This document shows, in pieces, positions 48,763 through 58,411 of a DNA stretch of 64,000 bases. The stretch covers positions 55,364,698 through 55,428,697 of the forward strand of contig NC_083883.1 of assembly GCF_032452875.1 (NCBI RefSeq), in the 5' to 3' direction. The notes beneath the pieces are model-generated. The model saw only the letters and a list, made by a program, of their open reading frames with translations, did no database searches and was not told the DNA's origin. A program made the position numbers and the translations under genes. Origin of the DNA: Bos javanicus. Taxonomy: Eukaryota; Chordata; Mammalia; Artiodactyla; Bovidae. Every line of letters begins with the position of its first letter. The stretch's first letter is position 1.

Positions 48763-51700
48763 CGGGCGGCTGCTACCGGCACATTTAGCATGGCTGAGAG
48801 GAGCTACCCCACGTCCGAGGTCAGGGGCAGAAGCCTGGAGGACCCCATGCCCGAGGGGAGGTGGCCAAGAGGAGTTACCCCACGTCCGAGGTCAGGGGCA
48901 GTGGCCGAGGGTGTCAGGCTGCGACAGCACAGGAACGGCGGAGAGGAGCTACCCCACGTCCGAGGTCAGGGGCGGCGGCCAAGAGGAGCTACCCCACATC
49001 CCAGGCCAGGGGTGGAGGCCGGGAGGAGCAACCCCACCTCCAAGAAGCAGTGGCTGCGGGGGCGCAGAAGGGCCTAGAGGAGCTACTCCACGTTCAAGGT
49101 TATAAGGGGCGGTGGTGAGGAGATACCCCTCATCCAAGGTAAGGAGCAGCGGCTGTGCTTTGCTGGAACAGCCATGAAGAGATACCCCATGTACAAGGTA
49201 AGAGAAACCCAAGTAAGACAGTAGGTGTTGCAAGAGGGCATCAGAGGGCAGACACACTGAAACCATACTCACAGAAAACTAGTCAATCTAATCACACTAG
49301 GACCACAGCCTTCTCTAACTCAATGAAATTAAGCCATGCCCGTGGGGCCACCCAAGATGGGCGGGTCAATATGGAGAGGTCTGACAGAATGTGGTCCACT
49401 GGAGAAGGCAATGGCAAACCACGTCAGTATTCTTGCCTTGAGAACCCCATGAACAGTATGAAAAGGCAAAATGATAGGACACTGAAAGAGGAACTCCTCA
49501 GGTCAGTAGGTGCCCAATATGCTACTGGAGATCAGTGGAGAAATAACTCCAGAAAGAATGAAGGGATGAGCCAAAGCAAAAACAATACCCAGTTGTGGAT
49601 GTGACTGGTGATGGAGGCAAGGTCCGATGCTGTAAAGAGCAATATTGCATAGGAACCTGGAATGTCAGGTCCATGAATCAAGGCAAATTGGAAGTAGTCA
49701 AACAGGAGATGGCAAGAGTGAACGTCGACATTCTAAGAATCAGCGAACTAAAATGGACTGGAATGGGTGAATTTAACTCAGATGACCATTATATCTACTA
49801 CTGTGGGCAGGAATCCCATAGAAGAAATGGAATAGCCATCATGGTCAACAAAAGAGTTTGAAATGCAGTACTTGGATGCAATCTCAAAAACGACAGAATA
49901 ATCTCTGTTCATTTCCAAGGCAAACCATTCAAAATCACAGTAATCCAAGCCTATGCCCCAACCAGTAACACTGAAGAAGCTGAAGTTGAACAGTTCTATG
50001 AAGACCTACAAGATCTTTTAGAACTAACACCCAAAAAAGATGTCCTTTTCATTATAGGGGACTGGAATACAAAAGTAGGAGGTCAAGAAACACCGGGGGT
50101 AACAGGCAAATTTGGCCTTGGAATACGGAATGAAGCAGGGCAAAGGCTAATAGAGTTTTGCCAAGAGAACGCACTGGTCATAGCAAACACCCGCTTCCAA
50201 CAACACAAGAGAAGACTCTACACATGGACATCACCAGATGGTCAACACCAATATCAGATTGATTATATTCTTTGTAGCCAAAAATGGAGAAGCTCTATAC
50301 AGTCAGCAAAAACAAGACTGGGAGCTCACTATGGCTCAGATCATGAACTCCTTATTGCCAAATTCAGACTTAAATTGAAGAAATTTAAGGGGAAACCACT
50401 AGACCATTCAGGTATGACCTAAATCAAATTCCTTATGATTATACAGTGCAAGTGAGAAATAGATTTAAGGGACTAGATCTGATAGACAGAGTGCTTGATG
50501 AACTATGGACTGAGGTTCATGACATTGTACAGGAGACAGGGATCAAGACCATCCCCATGGAAAAGAAATGCAAAAAAAGCAAAATGGCTGTCTGGGGAGG
50601 CTTTACAAATAGCTGTGAAAAGAGGAGAAGTGAAAAGCAAAGGAGAAAAGGAAATATATAAGCATCTGAATGCAGAGTTCCAAAGAATAGCAAGAAGAGA
50701 TAAGAAAGCCTTCTTCAGCGATCAATGCAAAGAAAGAGGAAAACAACAGAATGGGAAAGACTACAGATCTCTTCCAGAAAATCAGAGATACCAAGGGAAC
50801 ATTTCATGCAAAGATGGGCTCGATAAAGGACAGAAATGGTATGGACCTAACAGAAGCAGAAGATATTAAGAGGAGGTGGCAAGAATACACAGAAGAATTG
50901 TACAAAAAAAGATCTTCACGACCCAGATAACCACAATGCTGTGATCACTCACCTAGAGCCAGACATCCTGGAATGTGAAGTCAAGTGGGCCTTAGAAAGC
51001 ATCACTACGAACAAAGCTAGTGGAGGTGATGGAATTCCAGTTGAGCTATTTCAAATCCTGGAAGATGATACTGTGAAAGTGCTACACTCAATATGCCAGC
51101 AAATTTGGAAAACTCAGCAGTGGCCACAGGACTGAAAAAGGTCAGTTTTCATTCCAATCCCAAAGAAAGGCAATGCCAAAGAATGCTCAAACTACCACAC
51201 AATTGCACTCATCTCACATGCTAGTAAAGTAATGCTCAAAATTCTCCAAGCCAGGCTTCAGCAATTCGTGAACCGTGAACTTCCAGATGTTCAAGCTGGT
51301 TTTAGAAAAGGCAGAGGAACCAGAGATCCAATTGCCAACATCCGCTGGATCATCAAAAAAGCAAGAGAGTTCCAAAAAAAACATCTATTTCTGCTTTATT
51401 GACTATGCCAAAGCCTTTGACTGTGTGGATCACAATAAACTGTGGAAAATTCTGAAAGAGATGGGAATACCAGACCACCTGACCTGCATCTTGAGAAATT
51501 TGTATGCAGATCAAGAAGCAACAGTTAGAACTGGCCATGGAACAACAGACTAGTTCCAAATAGGAAAAGGAGTACGTCAAGGCTGTATATTGTCACCCTG
51601 CTTATTTAATTTATATGCAGAGTACATCATGAGAAACGCTGGGCTGGAAGAAGCACAAGCTGGAATCAAGACTGTCAGGAAAAATATCAATAACTTCAGA

Positions 51701-52484
51701 TATGCAGATGACATCACCCTTAAGGCAGAAAGTGAAGAGGAACTAAAAAGCCTATTTATGAAGGCGAAAGAGGAGAGTGAAAAAGTTGGCTTAAAACTCA
51801 ACATTCAGGAAACGAAGATCATGGCATCTGGTCCCATCACTTCATGGGAAATAGATGGGGAAACAGTGGAAACAGTGTCAGACTTTATTTTTGGGGGCTC
51901 CAAAATCACTGCAGATGGTGACTGCAGCCATGAAATTAAAAGATGCTTACTCCTTGGAAGGAAAGTTATGACCAACCTAGATAGCATATTCAAAAGCAGA
52001 GACATTACTTTGCCAACAAAGGTCCATCTAGTCAAGGCTATGGTTTTTCCTGTGGTCATGTATGGATGTGAGAGTTGGACTGTGAAGAAAGCTGAGCGCC
52101 AAAGAATTGATGCTTTAGAACTGTGGTGTTGGAGAAGACTCTTGAGAGTCCCTTGGTAAGCAAGGAGATCCAACCAGTGCATTCTGAAGAAGATCAGCCC
52201 TGGGATTTCTTTGCAAGGAATGATGCTGAAGCTGAAACGCCGGTACTTTGGCCACCTCATGCGAAGAGTTGACTCATTGGAAAAGACTCTGATGCTGGGA
52301 GGGATTGGGGGCAGGAGGAGAAGGGGACAACAGAGGATGAGATGGCTGGATGGTATCACTGACTCGATGGACGTGAGTCTGAATGAACTCCGGGAGTTGG
52401 TGATGGACAGGGAGGCCTGGCGTGCTGCAATTCATGGAGTCGCAGAGTCGGACATGACTGAGCGACTGAACTGACTGACTGCAT
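48763..52484 (+). mobile_element. BovB (RTE) LINE, nearly full length
   Basis: About 3.7 kb and the only copy here with a 5' end: a GC-rich 5' region with tandem GAGGAGCTACCCCACGTCC-type units (48780-49130), then the linker and the endonuclease (GTWNVRSMNQGKLEVV, IIGDWN, DYILCSQ, SDHELL; about 49595-50390). Reverse transcriptase motifs follow: FIDYAKAFD, GVRQGCILSP and RYADDITLKAE near 51690, then the C-terminal domain and the 3' end GACTGAGCGACTGAACTGAC. The reading frame is broken: TGA after MVNKRV at 49860, frameshifts near 50570 and 50735, TGA at 51133 and others, so it cannot encode a complete protein. ACTTTAGCG occurs on both sides (48754-48762, 52493-52501), consistent with a target-site duplication within the host LTR. 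Confidence 0.95.
48780..49130. repeat. GC-rich tandem units in BovB 5' region
   Basis: Imperfect units containing GAGGAG[C/T]TACCCCACGTCC and GAGGTCAGGGGC recur at about 48797, 48870, 48942, 48984 and, decayed, to 49130. ORFs read through them in several frames only because stops are rare in this composition. Confidence 0.85.
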
Positions 52485-52501
52485 GACATCAGACTTTAGC
52501 G

Positions 52502-52688
52502 GGCAGTTGCTGCTGCTGCTAAGTCACTTCAGTCGTGTCCAACTCTGTTCGACCCCATTAGACGTCAGCCAACAGACAGCAGCCAACCAGGCTTCCCCAT
52601 CCCTGCGATTCTCCAGGCAAGAACACTGGAGTGGGTTGCCATTTCCTTCTCCAATGCATGAAAGTGAAAGTGAAGTCATTCGGTCGTT
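52502..52688 (-). mobile_element. Bov-A2-type SINE
   Basis: Antisense: GCTGCTGCTGCTAAGTCACT ... GTGGGTTGCCATTTCCTTCT ... TCATTCGGTCGTTTCTGAC. It is flanked by ACTTTAGCGGGCAG / ACTTAGTGGGCAG. Confidence 0.88.
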
Positions 52689-52741
52689 TCTGACACTTAG
52701 TGGGCAGTGCTGACTGTTAATAGACTCAACTAGGGGTTTCC

Positions 52742-52990
52742 CACTGGCACCCCACGCCAGTACTCTTGCCTGGAAAATCCCATGGACAGAGGAGCCTGGT
52801 AGGCTGCAGTCCATGAGGTCACTGAGTCAGACACGACTGAATTCACTTGCATGCATTGGAGAAGAAAATGGCAACCCACTCCAGTATTCTTGCCTGGAGA
52901 ATCCCAGAGACAGGAGAGCCTGGTGGGCTGCCGTCTATGGGGTCGCACAGAGTCAGATACAACTGAAGCCACTTAACAGCAGCAGCAGCA
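52742..52990 (+). mobile_element. Bov-A2 SINE (dimer)
   Basis: Two related monomers (CCAGTACTCTTGCCTGGAAA; CCAGTATTCTTGCCTGGAGA) and an (AGC)n tail. Confidence 0.9.
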
Positions 52991-53074
52991 GGGGTTTCCC
53001 ACCAGCAGGGAACAGCTGTTAGGACACAGAAGGGGTGTGGGGGGTCCCTGACCTTTACACAAACAAACATTGTT

Positions 53075-53261
53075 TCAGTAGCTCTGAGAAACCTCTTGGG
53101 GGAGGGTGAGGCATGGGCAGGGAGCCGGGGGCGGGGGCGGGGGCGGGGGCGGGGGCGGGCTGGGAGGCTATATACAAGTTTGTAACAGAGAGAGCAGGCA
53201 GTCTGAACATCAAAGATTATTATGAGGTTAAAAAAAAAAAAAAACACAAAAATCAGGTATC
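53075..53261. mobile_element. Middle piece of interrupted LTR-like element
   Basis: Aligns with 25545-25680 (GCTCTGAGAAA, ACAAGTTTGTAACA, GAGCAGGCAGT, A-run). Separated from its ends by later insertions. Confidence 0.6.
53127..53156. repeat. (GGGGGC)5 tract
   Basis: Five exact hexamers, then GGGC. The paralogue at about 25590 has only a short GAGGGGGAG stretch, so the tract expanded after the duplication. Strong potential for a G-quadruplex. Confidence 0.95.
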
Positions 53262-53825
53262 AGGTTGTTGCAGAAGCAGGACCTTCCAGAACCCAAGCAC
53301 CACACCCAGAGAGCTGGAGAACTCGGGTTTATTACGCTGGAGTGCCCAGAGGAGTTAACACTTTCAGCTCTGAGCCCTGAATAAAGGGGTTACCAAGTTT
53401 TTATAGGCAGTGCGTGCCATCAGACTTTAGTGGGCACTGCTGACTGTTAATAGGCTAAACTAGGAGAAGGCAATGGCACCCCACTCCAGTACTCTTGCCT
53501 GGAAAATCCCATGGACGGAGGAGCCTGGTGGGCTGCAGTCCATGGGGTCACTAAGAGTCGGACACGACTGAGCGACTTCTCTTTCGCTTTTCACTTTCAT
53601 GCACTGGAGAAGGAAATGGCAACCTACTCCAGTGTTTTTGCCTGGAGAATCCCAGGGACAGGGGGAGCCTGGTGGGCTGCTGTCTATGGGGTCGCAGAGT
53701 TGGACAAGACTTAAGAGATTTAGCAGCAGCAGCAGCAGGGGTTTCCCACAAGCAGGAACAGCCATTAGGACACAGCGGGTGGAGGGGGGAGGTTGGGGGG
53801 GTGCCTGACGTTTACACAAACAAGG
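53262..53825 (-). mobile_element. LTR, second copy, with SINE insert
   Basis: Pieces 53262-53461 and 53736-53825. The minus strand shows CTATAAAAACTTGG near 53398-53405 followed about 70 bases later by AATAAA (53329-53334), a normal U3-R-U5 order. Confidence 0.65.
53462..53735 (+). mobile_element. Bov-A2 SINE (dimer)
   Basis: AGAAGGCAATGGCACCCCAC ... CACGACTGAGCGACTTCTCT ... second monomer ... (AGC)n tail. Confidence 0.92.
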
Positions 53826-54055
53826 GTTAGGCAGGATTATAGGGGCTGGGTAATTGCAAAAGTAGAACAAAGGGGAGTGCGGTAACTTTCAGCTCCTAGC
53901 GTTGTTGTAAATTTCTATTCCCCTGCAGCGTGGGTGGGCGGGCCAGAAACTATGTAACTTAAGTGTCTTTTCAAGGCACAAGCTGAGTTACAGAAGCAGA
54001 ATAGGCATGAGGTTATTTCTAGCTGGGTGTTAAGTTTTAGATTTTCCTCTTCAAA
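53826..54055. other. Unassigned DNA between LTR pieces
   Basis: Probably more of the second LTR or its neighbour (GGGCGGGCCAGAAACTATGT); not classified. Confidence 0.4.
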
Positions 54056-54375
54056 GTTAAGGAATTTAGCATTGTGGGAAGATGGAAGCCTCTGGGCTCA
54101 CCATAAGCACCTCAGCTCTCTGGGGCCAAATCCTGTTTCCTGCTTCACCTTCAGTTCAGTTCAGTTCAGTCGCTCAGTCCTGTCCGACTCTTTGCGACCC
54201 CATGAATGGCAGCATACCAGGCCTCCCTGTCAGTCACCAAGTCCCGGAGTTCCTTCACCTTAAGGGGTGGCAAAAAAGGCAGATAGCTGCTTCTTCCATT
54301 CCTCTAGCTCCTCAGCAATCACCCTGAGGAGTGGCGACATCTGCTGGATTGGAGGTTTGGGAGCCCTCATTCAAA
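54056..54375. mobile_element. End piece of interrupted LTR-like element
   Basis: Aligns with 25690-25880 (CACCTCAGCTCTCTGGGG, GGCGACATCTGCTGGATTGG). It contains a BovB-tail insertion. Confidence 0.65.
54152..54252 (-). mobile_element. BovB 3'-tail fragment (Bov-A-like)
   Basis: 101 bp of antisense BovB 3' end (CAGTTCAGTCGCTCAGTCCT ... CAAGTCCCGGAGTTC). Flanked by a perfect CTTCACCTT duplication (54143-54151, 54253-54261). Confidence 0.88.
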
Positions 54376-54774
54376 TTAGGGCCAGAAATCATTGGTGGCT
54401 GCAACATTTCTTCTTTATTGAAATGGCAGGAGATCTTTTCATTTCACAAAACTTTCTGTACATTCTATTCAATATTATTGTAAACCTAAAACTGCTCTAA
54501 AATATAGTAATATATAAAAAATATACTTGGAAGACTTGTGGCTCAAAATTTTATTGGTATACATATTTTTTAAAGAAGGAAATCTTGTTCATTTATGATC
54601 AAAATCAGTTTTAAAGTCTCATTTGTCTTTTTCTGGCTTCAAAGCAGTAAAACATTTTTAAATTACCCACATGCATTCTTAAAAATACTACATTACCTCA
54701 ATAACCTTTAAAGAAAGTATGTATATAAATCTCTGTGCAAGTATTTATACACAAATGGCATTTACAGAATTTTT
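54376..54774. other. Unassigned AT-rich DNA
   Basis: No gene or clear repeat. Only partly present in the C paralogue. Confidence 0.45.
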
Positions 54775-55170
54775 TTAATATGTATTTATTTAATTATTTG
54801 GCTGTGCCTAGTCTTAGGTGCTCTCTTGGGATCTTGTGACCCTGTGTATGTGTGCGTGTGTGCTCAGTCATGTCCGACTCTTTGCACCCCATGAACTATA
54901 GCCTACCAGGCTCCTTTGTCCATGGCATTTTCCAGGTACGAATACTGGAATGGGTTGCCATTTCCTTCTCCAAGGTCTTAACCAACCCAGGAATCAAACT
55001 CACATCTGGGTCTCCTGCACTGGCAGGTGGATTCTTGGCCACTGTGCCACCTGAGAAGTGTGAAGATCTTTTAGTTGTGGCTTACACTTAGTTGCAGGAC
55101 TTGGGATCTAGTCAGTGCCCCCTGCTTTGGCAGCATGGAGTCATACCCCCTGGACCACAAGAAAAGTTCT
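54775..55170 (-). mobile_element. CHR-2-type SINE with nested Bov-tA
   Basis: Outer SINE antisense (AATTATTTGGCTGTGCCTAG ... CATACCCCCTGGACCACAAG), orthologous to 25952-26171. A Bov-tA in antisense (about 54845-55062, GTCATGTCCGACTCTTTGCA ... CTTGGCCACTGTGCCACCTG) is inserted only in this copy. Confidence 0.85.
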
Positions 55171-56980
55171 AGGATAGCAAGACTTAATGAAAGTTCTGAA
55201 GTATACTGTCCTGATTACAAAATTGAATTCTATCCTCTGGGTCTGATCTACCAGCAGGAGGCCTAGGAGACCTGAGGCTCAGAATGTTTATCACTGAAGA
55301 TGAATCCAGTCTCTCCTATGCTCTCCCACCCCCAGCCCCCCTGCACTGGCTGCTGGAACAACTTGGGTGAATCCTGATTCATTGGTGATGGCATGAAATA
55401 TGTGAGGCCAGTTTCAGTCCCTGGGGTTTGGTTTCCTCACTGTTGTCAGCAATAGAGGGTAAGTTCAAGGGATGAAGAGTAATGCTGTTCACTGTAAGGA
55501 AGAAGATTAAAAAAAAAATACCCTATGAAGTTCTTACATAATAAGGGGCTGTTGCTCAACAACTTCAGGGTCAAGCCCTCAACAAGCAATATATCACTGG
55601 ATCTTACTAAAAGTCCCATAAACAATGTGTGCATCATTATATTCATTGTAGGGGGAAATCAAAGCTCTGCCTAAAGCTATAATCCCAGCCCCATATCCCG
55701 TTCCGCCCCAGAATAAGCAATCGTAGCCTCTGAATCCTTAGCAGGGAAACATTATTTGGTTGCATTTTGTTTAGACACACTGTGAGGATTAAATTTACGT
55801 ATCAACTTCACTGTAAGATGACATGCCCAGTTCTCGGGTCAATCATTCATTCTGGGGGAATCTGCAAGGGAATTCCTGGAGGAGATTAGCATTGGAATCA
55901 GCAGAGTATGTCAAGAGATCAGCCCTCACCAGTGTGGGAGGGCATCGTCTTATCCTGTGGGGGCCTGATGGAACAAGGGCTACTGCTCTCCCTCTCTCCT
56001 TGGCCATGAATACTGGAGCTTCTGGCTCTTGAACCTTGAAACTCTAGGACATACACAAGTGGGTCCTTTGTTCTCAGGCCTTTTGCCTTGACCATCACTT
56101 CCACTGCTTTTCAAACCTAAGATAAGGTCTGAATTAAACCGTAGTTTTTTCCTAGTTCTCTAGGCAACAGACAGCAGACAGTGGTACTGTTAAGCCTCTG
56201 TAAATCATATCAGCCTTTCTGCACCTGTCTATATAACAGGTGAATCTTGAACAACATGTGGTTGAACTGCTCAGACTCACTTCGATGAGGATTTTTTTTT
56301 TAACAGTGATTGAATTTGGTCTATATGTAGTTGGTTGAATCTGAGGATGACTAACTGAGGATAGGGAGAGCCGACTCTGAGTGACATGAAATACGTAACA
56401 TGTATTTGTTATACTTTTGAACATTCTGATAACCAGAAAAGCTGTCCTTGACTTTTTCTGATAGGGAGGGACTGGAATTGTAATGGGAATTATCAGCCAA
56501 TTCTTATGTGACCAACCACCCCAAATGATATAATTCTGGAATGCAGTATGGAAATAATAAATCCATGTTAAATGTTTTTGCTTTTCTAGCATTTTACTAA
56601 AAGAAATTTGGAAGTCTGGCCACCATTCAATTATATCTATAAGGAATACTATCCACCCATGGGAGGCATGAAATGGTGAAACCAGTTTCAACCTTGTTGG
56701 CAGTGGGGAATACATCTTGCAGAAATGAGGACCTTGCCTTTGAAGTGAAGCACACACAAGGGCAAGAAACTGTGACTTATGCTCTGACTGGTAGAAGCAT
56801 AAAGGAAACCCACACCCAAGGTCATGGCCTGTGCCAGCAGTGAGAGCCCTCCAAGACCTCGTCACTCCAATAGTTCACTGGATACTGAGTTTGTTCCCCT
56901 TTGTGTGTATTGATCCCACTGAACAGTCACAGAAGTACTAAAGGAGGTAAGAGCTGCCCCGGGAGGTCGGGGGGCGGGAT
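55171..56980. other. 3' flank of copy E
   Basis: No gene. It aligns closely with 26172-27983. A 237-codon minus-strand ORF (56865-56152) is not conserved in the C paralogue and is treated as chance. Confidence 0.6.
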
Positions 56981-57208
56981 CCTACATGGTGGTTCAGACA
57001 GTAAAGAATCAGCCTGCAATGCAGGAGACCAGGGTTTGATCCTTAGGTCAGGAAGATCCCCTGGAGAAGGAAATGGCAACCCACTCCAGTGTTCTTGCCG
57101 GGAGAATTCCATGGACAGAGGAGCTTGGCTGTCTACAGTCCATGGGGTTGCATAGAGTCAGACATGACTGACTGACTAAGAAAACACACACACACACACA
57201 CACACAGG
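56981..57208 (+). mobile_element. Bov-tA SINE with (CA)n tail
   Basis: GGTTCAGACAGTAAAGAATC ... CAGACATGACTGACTGACTA, then (CA)n at 57183-57208. Same insertion as 27984-28258. Confidence 0.9.
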
Positions 57209-57370
57209 AGATGCCCCCAGAAAGAATAAAGAAGTTACAGGAATGGTAAGGTTTTGAATCATGGACATCACTGTGCCTTTGTTTTTTTTATCAGTAACTG
57301 GAGAAAGTTGAGGCAATAAATGAACACAGAATAATATATCATGGAGGATAGCAGTTGGTTTTCTATGAGT

Positions 57371-57535
57371 GTCTATTAATTCTTTTAATTAATTTTTATT
57401 GGAGTAGATTTGCTTTATAATGTCCTAGTATTTTCTTGCTATACAACAAAATAAATAAGTCATATCTATACATTTATCCATTCTCATTTTAGATGTCCTT
57501 CCTATTTATGTCAGCTGGAGGATCTCTTTATTCCT
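57371..57535 (-). mobile_element. L1 3' UTR fragment
   Basis: Same insertion as 28436-28580 in unit C. Confidence 0.75.
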
Positions 57536-57540
57536 AATAA

Positions 57541-58155
57541 TTTCTCATTTTAAAAATTTTTTTAAATTTTATTTTTATTTTTTTAACACCAAAAACATTT
57601 TTATTGGAGTACAGCCAATTAACAGTGTTGTGATAGTTTAGGTGAATAGCGAAGGGACTCAGCCACACATATACATGTATCCCTTCTCCCCTGCTAGCTC
57701 AGACAGTAAAGAGTCTACCTGCAGTGCAGGAGACCCAGGTTTGATCCCTGGGTTGGAAAGATCCCCTGGAGAAGGAAATGGCAACCCACTCCAGTATTCT
57801 TGCCTGGAGAATCCCATGAATGGAAGAACCTGGGAGCTACAGTCCATGGGGTTTCAAAGAGTCAAACTCGACTGAGCAACTCCACTCACTTATTCTCCCC
57901 TAAATCCCCCTCCCATCCAGTCTGGCACATAACATTGAGCAGAGTTCCGTGTGCTATACAATAGGTTCCCGTTGGTTATCCACTCTAAATATAGCTCTGT
58001 GTACATGACTTTCCTAAAATCCCCAACCACCCCGTCCCCGCAGCAACCGTGAGTTCATGTTCTAAGTCTGTGAGTCTCTTTCTGTTTTGCCAGTAAGCTC
58101 ATTTGTATCATTTCTTTTTAGATTCCACATATAAGGGATGTCATATGATATTTCC
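57541..58155 (-). mobile_element. L1 3' end, with nested Bov-tA
   Basis: Antisense L1 3' UTR (TTTTTATTGGAGTACAGCCA ... GTTGGTTATCCACTCTAAAT ... TTTTAGATTCCACATATAAG). It is absent from the C paralogue, where CCTGACAATTTCTTCAC is continuous. Split by a Bov-tA at 57692-57892. Confidence 0.85.
57692..57892 (+). mobile_element. Bov-tA SINE nested in L1
   Basis: CTGCTAGCTCAGACAGTAAA ... CTCGACTGAGCAACTCCACT. Flanked by TTCTCCCC at 57684-57691 and 57893-57900. Confidence 0.9.
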
Positions 58156-58411
58156 CGACAATTTCTTCACAACTGTCTTCCCAGGGATAACTCTAACACA
58201 TGGGTCTCCAACGTGTATCCACTCAGGTTCATATCAGATTCTGGAAGCACATGTCCATGAAAGTGCCATCCTCTCCCAGAGTCTACAAACCCCCCTGCAA
58301 TCCTGCACCACCCCCACTATCACCTTTCCTTTTCCCGTTCACACTGAGCAGATATCTGGAACCCTAGGTCTGTGTTCCCTTCATGATATCCCCAAGTTCT
58401 AGATTTCCATT

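Larger units (their letters stand above)
48527..53074 (-). mobile_element. LTR, first of two copies, split by BovB and SINEs
   Basis: Pieces at 48527-48762, 52485-52501, 52689-52741 and 52991-53074. 48527-48655 aligns with 53268-53400 and the later pieces with 53425-53461 and 53736-53820. The minus strand carries GTAATAAACC (AATAAA) before the GAGCTCTCTGGGTGTGGTGC region. It has no internal genes of its own. Confidence 0.65.

Noticed and set aside
48790..49118. Overlapping Arg/Gly/Pro-rich ORFs in several frames
   Set aside because: They come from the GC-rich tandem units of the BovB 5' region, not from a protein gene.
56152..56865. 237-codon minus-strand ORF
   Set aside because: It lies in the duplicated 3' flank. 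The aligned region of unit C (about 27160-27870) does not keep the frame, and no known domain is visible.
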